NCBI RefSeq assembly: GCF_001411555.2
Contig: NC_049903.1
Location: 30,607,083-30,671,082, forward strand
Length of the DNA: 64,000 nucleotides
Direction of reading: 5' to 3'
Origin: Juglans regia
Lineage: Eukaryota; Streptophyta; Magnoliopsida; Fagales; Juglandaceae
Under the pieces are notes generated by a model that was not told the origin of the DNA, did no database searches, and saw nothing but the letters and a program-made list of their open reading frames with translations. The position numbers and the translations under genes were made by a program. Positions 22,688 through 35,900 of this stretch are shown here, one piece after another (position 1 is the stretch's first letter; the number at the start of each line of letters is the position of its first letter).

Positions 22688-23665
22688 CAATGAAATAACG
22701 GTCTGGCCTATTTCCAAGCTTATAAGAACTCATGACATGCATGCATGCATGTAAAATATAATATGATCATGAAACCCAAAATTGGTGTAGAAATAGGGTC
22801 ACCCTTAAAGTTGACATCATGAGTCATGACTCATGACTTATTAGGAATATTAATTAAGTCTAATTAATTAAGATCGATCCAGATTAGAAAAATAAAAATT
22901 AAGATTGATCCAACCGTGAGAGAGAATGGCGTAGGTACGTGACAGATCAATTGACAAGATGATCCATATAAGGGTAGACACGTGCACGTGGTCACTCTTA
23001 GCTTTAAAATTGATTTCCCATTTAATGTGATAGTTACTCCTCATGAGCTGTATGGTAGTGGCCGTTGTATTAGTCAGGACATAATAAATTCAAATTTCGA
23101 ATAATATTCATGAGCTCAAAAGTGGGGCGGAAAAACCAAAGTTACATATATATATATATATATATATAAATTTTATGTATAGTTATTTTTGTGTACGTAT
23201 TCATTTGCATATTTTATTAATATGATTGACTGCATCACTTTTTCTTAATATAAAATAATTATTTTGATCAATCATAAAGTATTTAAAAAATATGTAAAAA
23301 TAATTATACGTAGCATGCAGCTAACATTAAAATGTTATGTTGGAAGGAGTTAGCTAGAAATTTATGGAATATATGTACATATAAAAGTACGTACCTCAGC
23401 AACGCACGGTTAGTACCAAATTATACCATGATAACTTGCACTTTGTAGTTTGTACAAATCAATCAGAATATGGAGTATTTAGGTCGGACAATATAGTCAT
23501 TCCAGTACCCTACAAATAATTATATTAATTTTTTTATTAGTTTGCATCCCAAATATACATTTACATTTTCTAATTACTAAGAATTGTGACATATATTCAG
23601 ACTCATTCATTCGACTTCTAAGATTAATATTCCATGACACTTACAATTTTTACCTATTTTCTATT
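22186..23665. other. Intergenic, AT-rich with microsatellites
   Basis: AT repeats lie at 22652-22684 and 23148-23168. A degenerate foldback related to the 42.9-kb family may lie at 22480-22620. No coding domain is seen. A double G-box is listed separately. Confidence 0.45.
22979..22990. promoter_or_regulatory. Two abutting G-boxes (CACGTGCACGTG)
   Basis: CACGTG occurs at 22979-22984 and again at 22985-22990, within AGACACGTGCACGTGGTC. CACGTG binds plant bZIP and bHLH factors, and an ACGTGG core is an ABRE. No gene start is recognised nearby, so function is only a possibility. Confidence 0.35.
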
Positions 23666-23710
23666 CATTTTAACATCTTTTTAAAAAAAAACCGAAAAAA
23701 CCTTTCTGTA

Positions 23711-26700
23711 TTAACTCATATCAAGAACATTACAAGATTTATCTTTCTTTACAAGAGAATCAATCCCCAGAGGCCCTCCTTCCATCCATACAACCTCCTC
23801 AACAACATTTAACCCCAATTTTGCTAAGAAATGAGCTACATTATTACTTTCTCTATTTGTATACTGTATAGACCAATCCAATCTATTGTGTAAAATTAAT
23901 TTTATATCTTCAACTAACTGTCCATGCCACTCCCAACAACATCTTTTATTATTAACCGATTGTATAATCCCCAAAGCATCACCTTCAAAGATGACTCTAG
24001 GTCAATTCAACTCAGCACAAAGCTTCAAGGCTCTCCACAGGGCATATAGTTCTGCTACTGTTGGGGTACACAAACCTGCAATAGAATCATAAAGAGTCAG
24101 TAAAACCTCCCCTTCTTCATCTCTCACCACAATCCCTACCCCCTTCTTTTCTTTTCAGAGTCCAAACTTTCATTCCAATTCACATTCACAAAGCCCCTCC
24201 CTGGTTTCCTCCACTTTGCTTCTTTCTTTTGCATCACTCCTCCCTTACTAATCCCAATCTGTTAACCTCTGGTCTCTACAAAAGTCTTCAGACTTCCTCG
24301 AGCTTGTAGAAACAACTCTGAAGCTCCTTTAACCTTAGCTTCAAAAACAAAAATATTTCTTCTACACCACATGTTTCTCATCATAGTTGCCACCAAGACA
24401 ATTTCTTGCCTTGTTAGATTATGTACCAGCAGTAGCCACAGATCAATAAAGTCCCCCTCCATTCTATGCCATTTCAGAACAAGACTTTCTTTATCAGCCC
24501 AAACATCACCTGCTGCACTACAACTCCACAACACATTACATACAGATTCAAACTCCCTTTCACACATAGGACAGATAGGGTTTTCCACTACTTTTCGTTT
24601 GTTCAGATTCCCCTTGGTAGGTAAGCTATTAGTAATGGCTTTCCATATAAACATTTTCACCACTTCTGGTGTATTGAGCTGCCATATCCTATTCCAAACC
24701 TCCTTTCCCATCCTAGATTCTGAAGAGCTACCTTTGTCTATGCCTTTCCTGGACCTCTGCAAGTGGTACCCACTTTTAACACTATATAAACCATCCTTTG
24801 TGAATGCCTAAATCCTCTTGTCAGGTGCATTGTATTGACTTACATGAATACCACATACAATTTCTGCTTCCTCTTGCTGGAAAGTATCAAATACTAGTTT
24901 GTGATTCCACCTGCCGTCTAGTAATAATTCTTTAACTTGTACTTCTGCACATAGATTCCTTTGAGGTGATTGGAAACAAAACTAAGAAGGTTTTTGAATC
25001 CACTTATCCTTCCATATACTCACCCACTCTCCATTCCCCACCCTCCAAATCAGACCCTCCTTTAGTAACTCAAGAGACCCCCATAAGCTTCTCCATATTT
25101 TTTATGGCCCACACCCTAGTTTTGCTTTCAACAGGTTAGTGTACCTAAAATACTTATCTTTTAGTATCCTAGCAGCACCTGAGTTTGGCATAGTCAAAAC
25201 TCTCCAACATTGTTTTGCAAGTAGGGCAGTATTAAAATTTTGAAACTCTCTAAACCCCAATCCCCCCTCTGACTTAGCAACTCCTACTTAACCCAACTCT
25301 TCCAATGGATTTTCCTATCATTTTGCTGGGAACCCCACCAAAACTTAGCTATTAAAGCAGATATTTCTTTACACAGTTTCACTGGGAGTTTAAAAACATT
25401 CATATGATACGTTGGAATAGCTTGAACAACAACCTTCAACAAAACTTCTTTACCAAAAGGTGAGAGAAAAAGATTTTTCCAATTGCTTATTTTGCTCCAC
25501 ACCCTATCCTTTATCCCTTTAAATGTGTTGTATTGAGATTTTCCCACCATCAAAGGTAAACCCAAATATCTTTCACAGCTGTTCTAAATTCCAGCTCCTA
25601 CATCTACTCTGATTCTTTTCCTTATATCTCCTTTGATATTTGAGCTAAAGAACAAAGAAGTTTTCTGCCTATTTAAACTTTGCCCAGAGGCACTCTCATA
25701 GGTCTCAAGTAATTCTTTAATCTTCAACCATTCCTGCCATGTAGCTTGCCCAAACACCAAGCAGTCATCTGCAAAGAGCAGATGTATAACTCAATACCCC
25801 CTTCTGGCCATTGAAACTCCTCTCAAATCCCCTTTCCTTTCAGCTTGATTTATAAGGGTGCTTAGTCCTTCTGCACACAAGAGGAACAGGTAGGAAGACA
25901 AGGGGTCTCCCTGCCTTAAACGTCGGGTTGGAACAAAAGAACTACCAGGTTTCCCATTTACTCTATGGCATAGGAAACAGAGTGTACACAATGCATAATT
26001 AGGCCCACCCATCTTTCACCAAAACCCATTCTTACCATCACTGCCCTTAAGAAACTCCACTCAACTCTATCATAAGCTTTTGAAATATCCAGCTTTAAAG
26101 CCATACTACTCTTATTTCCCATTTTCTTCAATTTCATGGAATGGAGTATCTCATAGGCTGCAATGATGTTGTCTGTAATAAGCCTCCCCGGTATAAATGT
26201 ACTTTGATTCAGAGAAATTACATGATTAAGCACCCCCTTGAGTCTGTTAGCAAGTGTCTTTGCAATGATTTTATATAACGCATTGTAAAGACTAATTGGC
26301 CTGAAATCCCCTACATTTATTGACTCTTTTACCTTAGGGATCATAACCACATGAGTGTGATTCACTGACAACGAGTTTACATCTCCCTTGAGAAAACTAA
26401 GTACTGCCCCTACCACCTCCTCCCCCACCACCTTCCAGTAATTTTGGTAGAAAGAGGCCCCAAAACCATCTGGGCTTGGAGATTTCAGAGGCCCAATCTG
26501 GTTCACAGCCACTTCCACCTCCTCTCTAGTAAAAACTCTCTGCAGATCTTCATTCATCTCATTAGTAATACTCTTCTCCATTGCTAACAAACAAGAATCA
26601 ATAACCACACTCGAGGGGGAAGAAGATTGGTATACCTGTTGAAAGTGATTAAAGAAAACCTCTTCAATATCCACCTGTTTCTCCCATAGCTTGCCCTTAT

Positions 26701-27841
26701 TATCCACCACATTTTTAGTCTGATTTCTTTTCCTTCTTTGAGAAGCACAAGCATGAAAAAACTTTGTGTTTTTATCACCAAGTTTATATCAATCTTTCTT
26801 AGCCCTTTGTCTCCATTTCAGGTCCTCCTGAGCCAACTGATTCCCACTTGTTTTTGTAAACCCCTAATCATCCCAATATTGCTTGGCCCCTCAATATCTT
26901 GCAACAACTTGATCTCCTCAGATAATCTGTCAATTTTCTTCCCTCTATCATTTTCCTTATCTCTGGCCCATTCCTTTAACTTTCCACAGCATGATTTTAA
27001 ACAGCTATGAACTCTACTCAATGGCTCAGAAACACCCCCTGACTCTCCCATTCCCTCTTCACCATCTCCTCACATTCCTCATCTTTCACCCATGAGGCTT
27101 CAAAAAAGAATCTCCTCTCCCTCCTGCCAACCACAAAAGGTGTATCCCTTGCCTCAAGCAAAATAGGTATGTGGTCAGAACAGATAGCAGATAAGTTCCT
27201 CACTTTCACCCTTTTAAACATATCCCTCCATTCATGATTGGCTACAAACCTATCCAATCTTTCCTTAGTGAAAGTGTGGTCCCCATGCCTATTACTCCAT
27301 GTAAAACGGCAGCCTTCAAAGCCTAAATCAAAGAGTTTCTTTTATGTTAACACCTCTCTAAAATTTTCCATACCCTTTTCATCTCTCAGATTACCCCCTC
27401 CCTTCTCCTCCTGAATTAATATCTCATTAAAGTCCCCTCCAATGCATAATGCTTCGCCTTTCTTAGGTTCCAAGGAAGCTAATAACTCCCAAGACATTTT
27501 CCTTCTCGAGGCATTAGGGTGCCCATAGAACCCAGTGAAGTTCCCGTTATTTTTTTCACCCTCACCCCTTATCATACTACTTATATGCCATTGAGAGAAG
27601 TGTACAATTTCCATATTTATACCTCTACCCCAAAATAGAGCTAATCCACCTCTTTTCCCAACTGGTTCAACTACTTGACTACCCTCTATCTCCAAACTTT
27701 TTTTTTAAACTTCCACTCTTCCTACCTTTATCATAACTTCCATTAAAGATATAATATTGGGCTTATTAACCTTTACTAAACTGTAAAGGTCTTGAACTGT
27801 TCGAGGGTTGCCCAACCCCCGGCAGTTCCAACTAAGGCAAT
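23711..27841 (-). pseudogene. LINE ORF2 (endonuclease, RT, zf-RVT, RVT_3), broken
   Basis: Endonuclease: LSWNCRGLGNPRTVQDLYSL (from 27838), LFWGRGINMEI, NGNFTGFYGHPNASRRKMSW, CIGGDFNEIL, FTKERLDRFVANHEW and SDHIPILLE. Reverse transcriptase: VNQIGPLKSPSPDGFGASFY, VVMIPKVKESINVGDFRPIS, LANRLKGVLNHVIS, NQSTFIPGRLITDNI, MALKLDISKAYDRVEW, LRQGDPLSSYLFLLCAEGLS and the active site LLFADDCLVFG near 25755-25788. Then YLGLPLMVGKS and FWWGS; zf-RVT at 24762-24262 (WNRIWQLNTPEVVKMFIW, CPMCEREFESVCNVLWSC); and an RNase H-like end (VIFEGDALGIIQSV, NRESNNVAHFLAKLGL). Stops or shifts occur near 27690, 27340, 27015, 26000, 25795, 25590, 25280 and in the 25.2-24.8 kb part. Confidence 0.88.
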
Positions 27842-29080
27842 TCATAATAATTGGTGGGTCTGACTTTCAGCCTCCGCCATAATCTCAATATCCACCAAAT
27901 CCATACTATCCATCCTCTTCATCTTTTTCTTATTCCCCTTCTCAAGCCCACAACCCTCCCTCTCTTCATTCATTCTTTTTGAGACTACTGATTTTACCTC
28001 AGTTCTATTATCCTCCCCTCTAGCTCTCATTTTCCAACTTCTTCCCCTTCCTTTTTCTTTAAACACCTGCCCTCCCTTTTTTTCTTTTTTTTTTTTTTTC
28101 TGTACCCTCAGAATTTTCTTAGCAGATCTTTCATAGCTGAGTAAGTTAAACTCAGCTATAGAGGTATTTATTGAGTCCTGTATCTCTTTCTCCCTTTCCA
28201 AATTATGAACCCAACCTCTTTCCTCTGTCACCCTCTCTATCTCACTCTGAATTTTTTCCTGCCCAGTAGTCTTAATTTCCTCGTTTTTCTCACTGTTTTC
28301 AAGAATAAAACTCTCCTCCTCCTCTTCCTCCACCTCATCTCTCAATTTTTCAGATCTACCCCTCCCTACCATTTTTGCTCTCAACCAGAGTCTGTATTGG
28401 CCAGACTCCCCTTCCACATTCAAACACCCCATCAACCCGTGCACAATACACCCACATTTTAGCCAAGTTCTAGGTAACTTCTCATATTGAAAGGGAATCC
28501 ACAGCTTTTCCCCATGTAAATTGATTGTTCTCCCTCTTCCTAAACTTTTTCTAATGTCCAGAATCACCTTCACCCTCAACCACTTTCCCCATGCTACCTC
28601 CCCCTCCTGGACTTCCACCTCTGTTACAATTTCCATGGATTCCCCCAACTTCTCTCCCATTCTATGATTCATACAATCTAACGGTAGATTGTGCATATGA
28701 ATCTAGAAACCTTGATTGAAAAAATCCATTGAATGGATTTGTGTTTTCCCCTCATAAGGCATTAATGCAAACAGGTGGTTGTCAAACAACCAAGGACACC
28801 CCCTCAGCACCTTTATTTTGTCTCTCCGATTGGCAAAAGATATAACAAAACAGTTATTCCCTAGCTCTTGGAAAGTCAGTGGTATACTTACCTTCTAGAT
28901 CTTCTCCATAGTGGTTCTGATAACCTTATTTCCAATCCTTCGTTCATCAAAGACCTTCCCCAGCAGACTCCTCTCCCTCAAATTCGTTAGCTCTTCGCTA
29001 TCGCACAGAGGAATATCGATAGGCTCACTCTCCTCATCACCCAGCTTCAGTTTCTCCCACATATTCTCCAAACCATCCAT
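27842..29080 (-). pseudogene. LINE ORF1 (DUF4283 with zf-CCHC-like), two nonsense codons
   Basis: Starts MDGLENMWEKLKLGDEES. DUF4283 blocks follow: IPLTFQELGNNCFVISFANR, VLRGCPWLFDNHLFALMPY, and IHMHNLPLDCMNHRMGEKLG. A zinc-knuckle-like WLKCGCIVHGLMGC lacks the first Cys of the usual motif. The C-terminal third is highly charged (Glu/Lys/Arg). One frame holds throughout, interrupted only by TAG at 28895-28897 and at 28703-28705, both where the family usually has Trp. Known family role: nucleic-acid-binding chaperone of LINE RNPs. Confidence 0.8.
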
Positions 29081-29546
29081 AGCACCTCCCTCTGTGTACC
29101 ATAGTATACAGAGACTCAACAGTTTCCCAACCAGAGTGATGAACGACTGACCTACTTTACCTAGGTCGTTAGCCTCCTAATCGCCTCCAGGAAGATGACG
29201 AGAGAGAAAAACGATTAGAGAATAATTCTTATTGCATTTTAACATCTAAGATTAGATAATAATAGTGATATTTGTCTGGGTTATTTTTTTTTCGTTTGGT
29301 AGTTGGAGAATACAATACATTAGTTTTGTTATAATCCAACTGCAAGGTAGATTTATTAAATATATATGGATGTGGTCCACATTGGGTCTGTGCCAGAGTA
29401 GTTGAAAGAGACCACATCTTTTTCTTTGGGTCTTTTTGTTATAGTTGAAACTATGTGTATCATATGTAGTGATGGAACCAGCAATTGTGTTGAGGGGGAA
29501 ACTTTTTTATTGTGTGACACATTTATATAAAGAGTAATGCTAAAAA

Positions 29547-29682
29547 CAGTTTTAGAGTGTTGAAGCTCTACGTACTTCCTTTGAAAAAAAAGTGAGGTAC
29601 ACTATTAAAAAATAATTTTTTTTTCATGTATTTACCTATTTTTTTCAAATGGAGTGGGTGGGGCTTGCACATCCTAGGACTG
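29547..29682. mobile_element. Foldback MITE, same family as 2901-3048
   Basis: The left arm starts CAGTTTTAGAGTG and ends CCTTTGAAAAAAAA; the right arm TTTTTTTCAAATGGAG to TAGGACTG mirrors it imperfectly. The core (CTATTAAAAAATAATTTTTT) matches the core of the copy at 2.9 kb. Confidence 0.5.
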
Positions 29683-30404
29683 CAAACATCAATTCTCTTA
29701 TGTAAATTAAAAAGAGATTGAAAAATCATAAGAACATAACTACAAACTATTTTTCATATAAATCATCGACCTTAAATATTTTTTCTTGTATTTTCACTTT
29801 GAATTTCATATTAAGAAACCTAATATTGTATGACAAAAAAAAATTTGGAATCCATATTAATAAGTTTATTATTTCTCCTAAACTTAGTTTTAATTTTAGT
29901 TTTGGAGAGGCCACATATTTTAAAATAAATAATATCTAGAAATTAAACAAAATTTTGGGACTAACAAACAAACAAAAAAAGAAGAAAATTGAAAGAGAGA
30001 GAAGCATTTCTAGGTATATTGAAATTTTCAAAAATTTTAGAAAGCATATAAAAATTATAAATGTTTTGGGGGTATTCTTTATATTTGTAGAATTAAGTAT
30101 AAAATTTAAAGGTTATTTTATATTTTCAAAAAGTTTTAGGGGGCCATGGCCCGGTCCACGATTGGTCATGATCATATAGTCTCCTATTAATATTGGCCGA
30201 GGATCATCACCCTCCTCTATTGAATAAAGATTTTTTAACATCTTAATTAAATATTACTCACTATATTTATAAAGATAAATTTTTTCAATCATTGGAGTTT
30301 CAACCTCCTTTTGATCCTCCCATTACTAGAGTTGGGCGGTCGGGCACTGCATGCAGCTGAAAGCAGGGGGTGGGGACCAAGTTGGATCCAAGCCAGCCTG
30401 GGAA

Positions 30405-30447
<43 letters not shown>
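30405..30447. repeat. (AT)n microsatellite
   Basis: About 21 uninterrupted AT dinucleotides, the longest AT run of the window, followed by a CTT-rich tract. Confidence 0.9.
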
Positions 30448-30450
<3 letters not shown>

Positions 30451-30728
30451 TTTCTTCTTCTTCTCTTTCTCCTCTTCGGCTTCTCTACTATTTTTTCTTC
30501 TTCTCTTTTTTAAAGCACGAATGGTCATGAAAGTTGGAACCACAACCACGAATGGAAATGGATTTGCAAAGAGAACCACGACCACGATTATCTATTTATT
30601 GTGGGTGGGCGGTGGGTAAGGTGGGGTGGATGGTTGTGGGGCCAATCCACCCCCTCAGCATCTGGAAGGGGGCACCTGCCCATTGAGGGTGGTGTCAGGG
30701 TCTAGAGGCCCAAACTATCTACCCCTAC

Positions 30729-31408
30729 TAGAGGTGTAATTGGTCTGGTTTGGTCTGAGGTGGGGTCACAAACCAAAAATTTCAGTCCACCCTTTTTCCA
30801 GACCAGACTAGACCAACCCGGTAGCTATCAGTCCAATTGGTCCAATTCAGTTTGACTCGGTCCATATGAGATAAGAACATTGTTTTCATCTTTTTTTTTT
30901 TTTTTGGTAGATAAATTAATACAAAAATTAATTAAATTAGTAAAATTAAAATTAAATTAGCTCTTTAATGTAGATTATGTAACTAACTAATTAAAAAATA
31001 ATTAATTATAATTATATTTATTATATTAATAGTTACTAACTAAGTACTTTAGTAGAGTATGTATCTACATATAATACTATATATTATCATATAATTTATC
31101 ATATGATATATTAGTTAATTGATAACATATATTATTTTACATTTTATATGGTCAATGATGATAGATTAGAGAAAATTAGATAATTAACTTGTACGACTAC
31201 TATATAAAATAATATATTATATATAAAAAAAATATTTAAAAAATTTATATATAAGTGATTCAGTAGGTTTCGGTCCGCTCCAAAAAAACCACACCTTGAG
31301 ACGGGACCGAAAACTAAATTTTAGAGATACCTTGGATCGAGACCAAGGAGGGGTGAATTTGGTCCGGGTGAATTTGGTCCGGTCGGTATCCAAAAATCTT
31401 CACCCCTA
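30729..31408. mobile_element. hAT-like non-autonomous element
   Basis: The left end TAGAGGTGTAATTGGTC and the right end, read inverted, TAGGGGTGAAGATTTTTGG, are imperfect inverted repeats of the TAGGGGTG type seen in plant hAT-derived elements. Subterminal regions repeat TTGGTCCGGT-like motifs (near 30740-30850 and 31260-31390) around an AT-rich middle. The flanking eight bases (30721-30728 and 31409-31416) match at only five positions, so the TSD is uncertain. No protein. Confidence 0.5.
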
Positions 31409-31593
31409 CCCGTTACAAATCTATTAGATCCACTAACATAACAGCACTACATAACTTAAAGCCACATTAGCACCAATAAATTGCTCTACATGTCATATTT
31501 AGCCATGTATAAATCCACGAAACAAAATAAGAACCAAAAATTAGAATAGTCAAAATTAAAAAAAAAAAAAAACGCAGATCGGGAGGACCAAAC

Positions 31594-32376
31594 TGTTAAA
31601 GAATATTTGTGCGGATACAGTAATCTGAAAAATAAATGCGACTTTGAGGCGTGTTGATCACTATCTTTAAGGTGATAATTGCCCCCACTCGAAAGAGTTT
31701 GCTACCGGGTTACAAGCAATTCACCTCCAGGATACAACAAAGTCACCAACTGCAGATAGCAATTCTGAAGTTTTTCCTTCAGAGTTTCTCTACAAAATTG
31801 TGCAAGTGACTGAAAATATGAGAGAATGGAATGAATGAAATTCGTGGGTCTCATCCCCTATTTATAGAGAATGAAGTGACACCATGTGAAAGATCACAAC
31901 TCTTAACTTGTGACTTTTCTACTGGCAGTTACTGGTTTAAAGGTTATGATGTTTCACTTAAAGACCAAAGGGTATGACTTAGCCTAGTGGTTAACAGGCG
32001 CCTCACTTGGGAAAGGGAGGGCACTGGTTCGAGTCTCCAGAAGTGCCTTTTCAATTAAATTGATTTTTGAGAAACATTGCACCATATCAAAGTGCCTATT
32101 CAGCCCATGTGCAAACACCCAAGTGTTATGACTCTTTGGCCCACGTGCAAGGCTTGGTTGGCCCAAGCATTGTGTCTGTCCAAGTCCAACACTTCACAAA
32201 ATTATTAAATCAAATTGCACTTGTAGAGTTTCGAACTCCTACCCTTTCATTTGAAACAACATACCATTACCATTGAACCAATGCATCTCTTTGAGATAAT
32301 GGTTCACGTAAATACATAATAACTCATACTCAATAAATTCACATATTTAATATCACAATCTATATTAAATATAACA
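31594..32376 (-). repeat. copia-2 3' LTR
   Basis: Starts TGTTAAAGAATATT and ends AAATATAACA on the plus strand (TG…CA). Contains a TATA-like CTATAAATAG (minus, near 31858-31867) and the same two tRNA-like modules as the other LTR (box A at 31980-31990 and box B at 32026-32036 for the plus-oriented one). It carries three bases (around 32165) that the other LTR lacks. Confidence 0.95.
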
Positions 32377-32939
32377 ATCCCCCACTTAGATTGCGATATT
32401 AAATTTTCAGTCACATACTGATATTCTCATGCATACAAGAAGGTATCTCTCGACTTAAACCTTCAATTAGTGTAAGTATCTCAAATTTTTAACAAAGTCA
32501 ATGGTGGCCTAGGCTTAAACCAAGACTCTATACGCTAAGAACGGAAATACCACACACATGATTCTATCCAATTTTAGCGAGATAACTCACCAATTATTTG
32601 CACCAATTCACGTGCTCCATCCTGGCATTCATGAACATTTACAAAAGTAAACCTTAAACTTTTGGTAGAAGTTGTCCCCACCTCTTATGCTCACATAGGT
32701 AAAGTTCCTTTCTGTGTCTCTGTTACTTCAGACATTTATACAACTATTGAACTTCATTAAGAGTATAATACTCATCCTACATTTAGCGTAACAGCCAGCA
32801 CTGACCATCCTGGAAGGGTTTCTCATATTAAATTAAATTTCAGTGCTATCACAGCCACATAACTGTAACGTGTTATTACCCATTAAACCTTAGACTATTT
32901 ATTAATAGTGTAAGGTTAGGTTCCTATTACAGGTGACTT

Positions 32940-35900
32940 TTAAAAGAAAGGTTTCAAACCCATTCCACTAGATGTACTATTCACCATATCTCTCGAGAGT
33001 CCCTTTGTGAAAGGATCCGCCAAGTTTTTACTTGATCGTACATATATAATAGTGATAATTCCATCACTTATTAATTGTTTGACATATTCATGTCTCAAAC
33101 TAATATGTCTAGATTTTCCATTATAGACCTTACTATAAGCCCTAGACATAGTAGCTTCACTATCACAGTACAAAGAAATGGCTGACATCGGTTGTGGCCA
33201 CAACTTTATGTCAAATAACAAATTCCTCAGCCATTCTGCCTCTTTGCCCGCTACCGCCAAGGCTACAAATTCAGATTCCATTGTAGAATATGAAATACAT
33301 GTCTATTTCTTAGAAGCCCATGAAATAGCTCCACTACCAAGGGTGAAAACCCAACCAGACGTAGCCTTATTATCACTTGCACTAGTAATCCAACTAGCAT
33401 CACAATATCCTTCCAGTACAGCAGGAAAATTGGTATAATACAGTCCTAACGAACTAGTTCTTTTAAGGTATCCAAGGACTCTACCAATTGCTTTCCAATG
33501 CTCCGTACTATGATTACCCGTATATCTAGAAAGTTTACATACGGCAAAGGAAATATCTGGCCTAGTGCAATGCATTGCATACATTAAACTGCCAATTGCA
33601 CTAGCATATTCTAACTGAGCAACCGCTCTCCCAGCATTCTCAGTTAATTTAAATGAAGAGTCGTATGGGGTATTTGCTTCTTTAATTCCTAAGTGTTGAA
33701 ATTTAAGAAGCATTTTCTCAACATAATGAGATTGACATAAAGCATAACCCCCACTACGTTTCTTTACTTTGACACCCAAAATAGTGTCAACTTCATTAAG
33801 ATCTTTCATTTTGAACTTTGAAGATAAATACTTCTTAGTTTCAGATATTCCTTCCATATTTGTTCCAAATATAAGTAAGTCATCAACATAAAGACATATT
33901 ATAACACCATAACAATCTGTGAATTTAGAATAAATACACTTATCAGCATTATTATGCCTAAATCCATGAGATAAAATTACTGAGTCAAATTTCTCATGCC
34001 ATTGTTTTGGTGCTTGCTTTAATCCATACAATGACTTAATTAATTTGCAAACTTTCTTTTCTTGTCCATGCATAACAAATCCTTCTGGTTGTTCCATGCA
34101 CACCTCTTCATCCAATTCACCATTTAGGAAAGCAGTTTTAACATCCATTTGGTGTACATATAAATTATATATTGAAGCCAGTGCCATAAGCACTCTAATG
34201 GATGTAAATCTAGCCACTGGGGCATACGTATCAAAATAGTCTATGCCCTCTTTTTGTTTAAAACCTTTGGCTACTAATCTGGCTTTAAAAGTTTGAAGAG
34301 ACCCATCTGTATTGTATTTTCTCCTAAATACCCACTTACAACCAATAGGTTTTGATCCAGGAGGCAAGTCTACTAAAACCCAAGTATTGTTTGACAATAT
34401 TGAGTCCATTTCATCATTTATTGCCTCTTTCCAAAATGAAACATCTCTAGAAGTCATAGCTTCTTTAAATGTTTTTGGATCTTCTTCTATATTTAATAGA
34501 ATGGGTATCTTATTTAAAACATCATCTCTATTTCCTTCCAAAAGGAAAACAATAGCCTGAGATGACACAAAATCTGGATCCAAGTTTTTCTCTTTTCTAA
34601 CTCTTTGACTTCTTCTCGGTTCAGTCAATGTGTCAGGAATTACACAATTCCTTTTCCGACTCAAGTTAGATTCTAGTGTTTGAGTAGGATCTGATACTGC
34701 TTTAGAATCATTATAGAATTTATCTTCAATAAATTCCACATCCTTTGATTCTACTATAACGTTAGAATTTAAAAACCAAAAGTCTATATGCTTTTGAATT
34801 CTCAGCATATCCTACAAAAACACTCTTGATTGCCCTTGGACCTAATTTTGTTCTTTTTGGGTCCGGAACTCTATAAAAGGCTAAACAGCCCCATACCCTT
34901 AGGTATTCCAGATTTGGTTTCCTACATTTCCACAATTCATATGGTGAAATTTTGAATTTCATAGAAGGTATTCTATTATGCAAATAACATGCCGTGAGCA
35001 ATGCTTCTCCCCATAAATTTAAAGACAATTTTGCATTCAAAATCATAGCATTTACCATATCAACTAGTGTCCTATTTTTTCTTTCCGCTAAACCATTTTG
35101 TTGTGGGGTATAGGGTGCACTAGTTTGATGTATTATGCCATTCTCCTCGCAGTACAAAGAAAATTCAGTAGGAAAATATTCACCGCCTCTGTCACTGCGA
35201 AGAATCTTAATTTTCTTTTCCTTTTGATTTTCAACAACAGACTTATAAGATTTAAACATATTGAAGGCTTCATCCTTACTTTTCATTAAATATACATATG
35301 TATATCTTGAGAAATCATCAATAAAAGTAATAAAATATCTATTGCCTCCTCTAGTTAAAATACCATTTAATTCACAAATATCAGAATGCACAAGTTCTAA
35401 TAATTGTGTATTTCTGTCTGTTTTAGGAAAAGGTTTCTTTGTCATTTTTGCTTGAATGCAAATTTCACATTTAGCATCATGTCCATAATTAAATGGAATT
35501 AAACTATGTTTAGACATAAACTTTAAGGATTTAAAGTTCAAATGTGCTAAACGATTATGCCACAAAGTAGAAAACTCAACAATATAAGCAGAATCAGAAC
35601 TTATTTTATTAATACTTAGTTTATACATTCCATCACAAGAGTACCCTTTTCCAACAAACACTCCCCCTTTGGAAAGAATTACATTATCAGACTCGATTAC
35701 GGTCTTGACACCCTTCTTACAAAGCAAATTTGCTGATACAAGATTTTTCTTTATTTCTGGGACATGAAGAACATTAACAAGAATAAGTTTCTTTCCAGAA
35801 GTGAACTGAATTTCCACAGTTCCTTTTCCCACAACTTTTGCAGAGTTGTGATTTCCCATTAGTACTACATGTCCATCTGCTGCATCTTCATAATTTTTGA

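Larger units (their letters stand above)
23679..29234 (-). mobile_element. Full-length L1-like LINE (5.56 kb) with 13-bp TSD
   Basis: CATTTTAACATCT flanks it exactly at 23666-23678 and 29235-29247. Reading on the minus strand there is a ~150-base 5' UTR, ORF1 (29080-27842), then ORF2 with endonuclease, reverse transcriptase, zf-RVT and RNase H-like domains down to 23711. The end just before the TSD is T-rich on the coding strand (TTTTTTCGGTTTTTTTTTAAAA) rather than a long poly(A). Nonsense codons and frameshifts make it non-autonomous. Confidence 0.92.
29248..30728. other. Intergenic, AT-rich
   Basis: Contains a foldback MITE (29547-29682) and a long AT repeat (30405-30447). Frames crossing that repeat on both strands are low-complexity. 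No domain seen. Confidence 0.45.

Noticed and set aside
30311..30619. Open frames on both strands of about 100 codons
   Set aside because: They run through an AT microsatellite and CT-rich low-complexity DNA, with no domain.
31974..32050. A true tRNA gene
   Set aside because: Box A and box B fit, but there is no clear acceptor stem or anticodon arm, and the sequence is repeated in the other LTR, so it is part of the LTR.
34762..34808. Programmed frameshift between two halves of the copia-2 polyprotein
   Set aside because: It lies just after the integrase region, not at a gag-pol border, and looks like a one-base gain in a T run; a mutation or read error is simpler.
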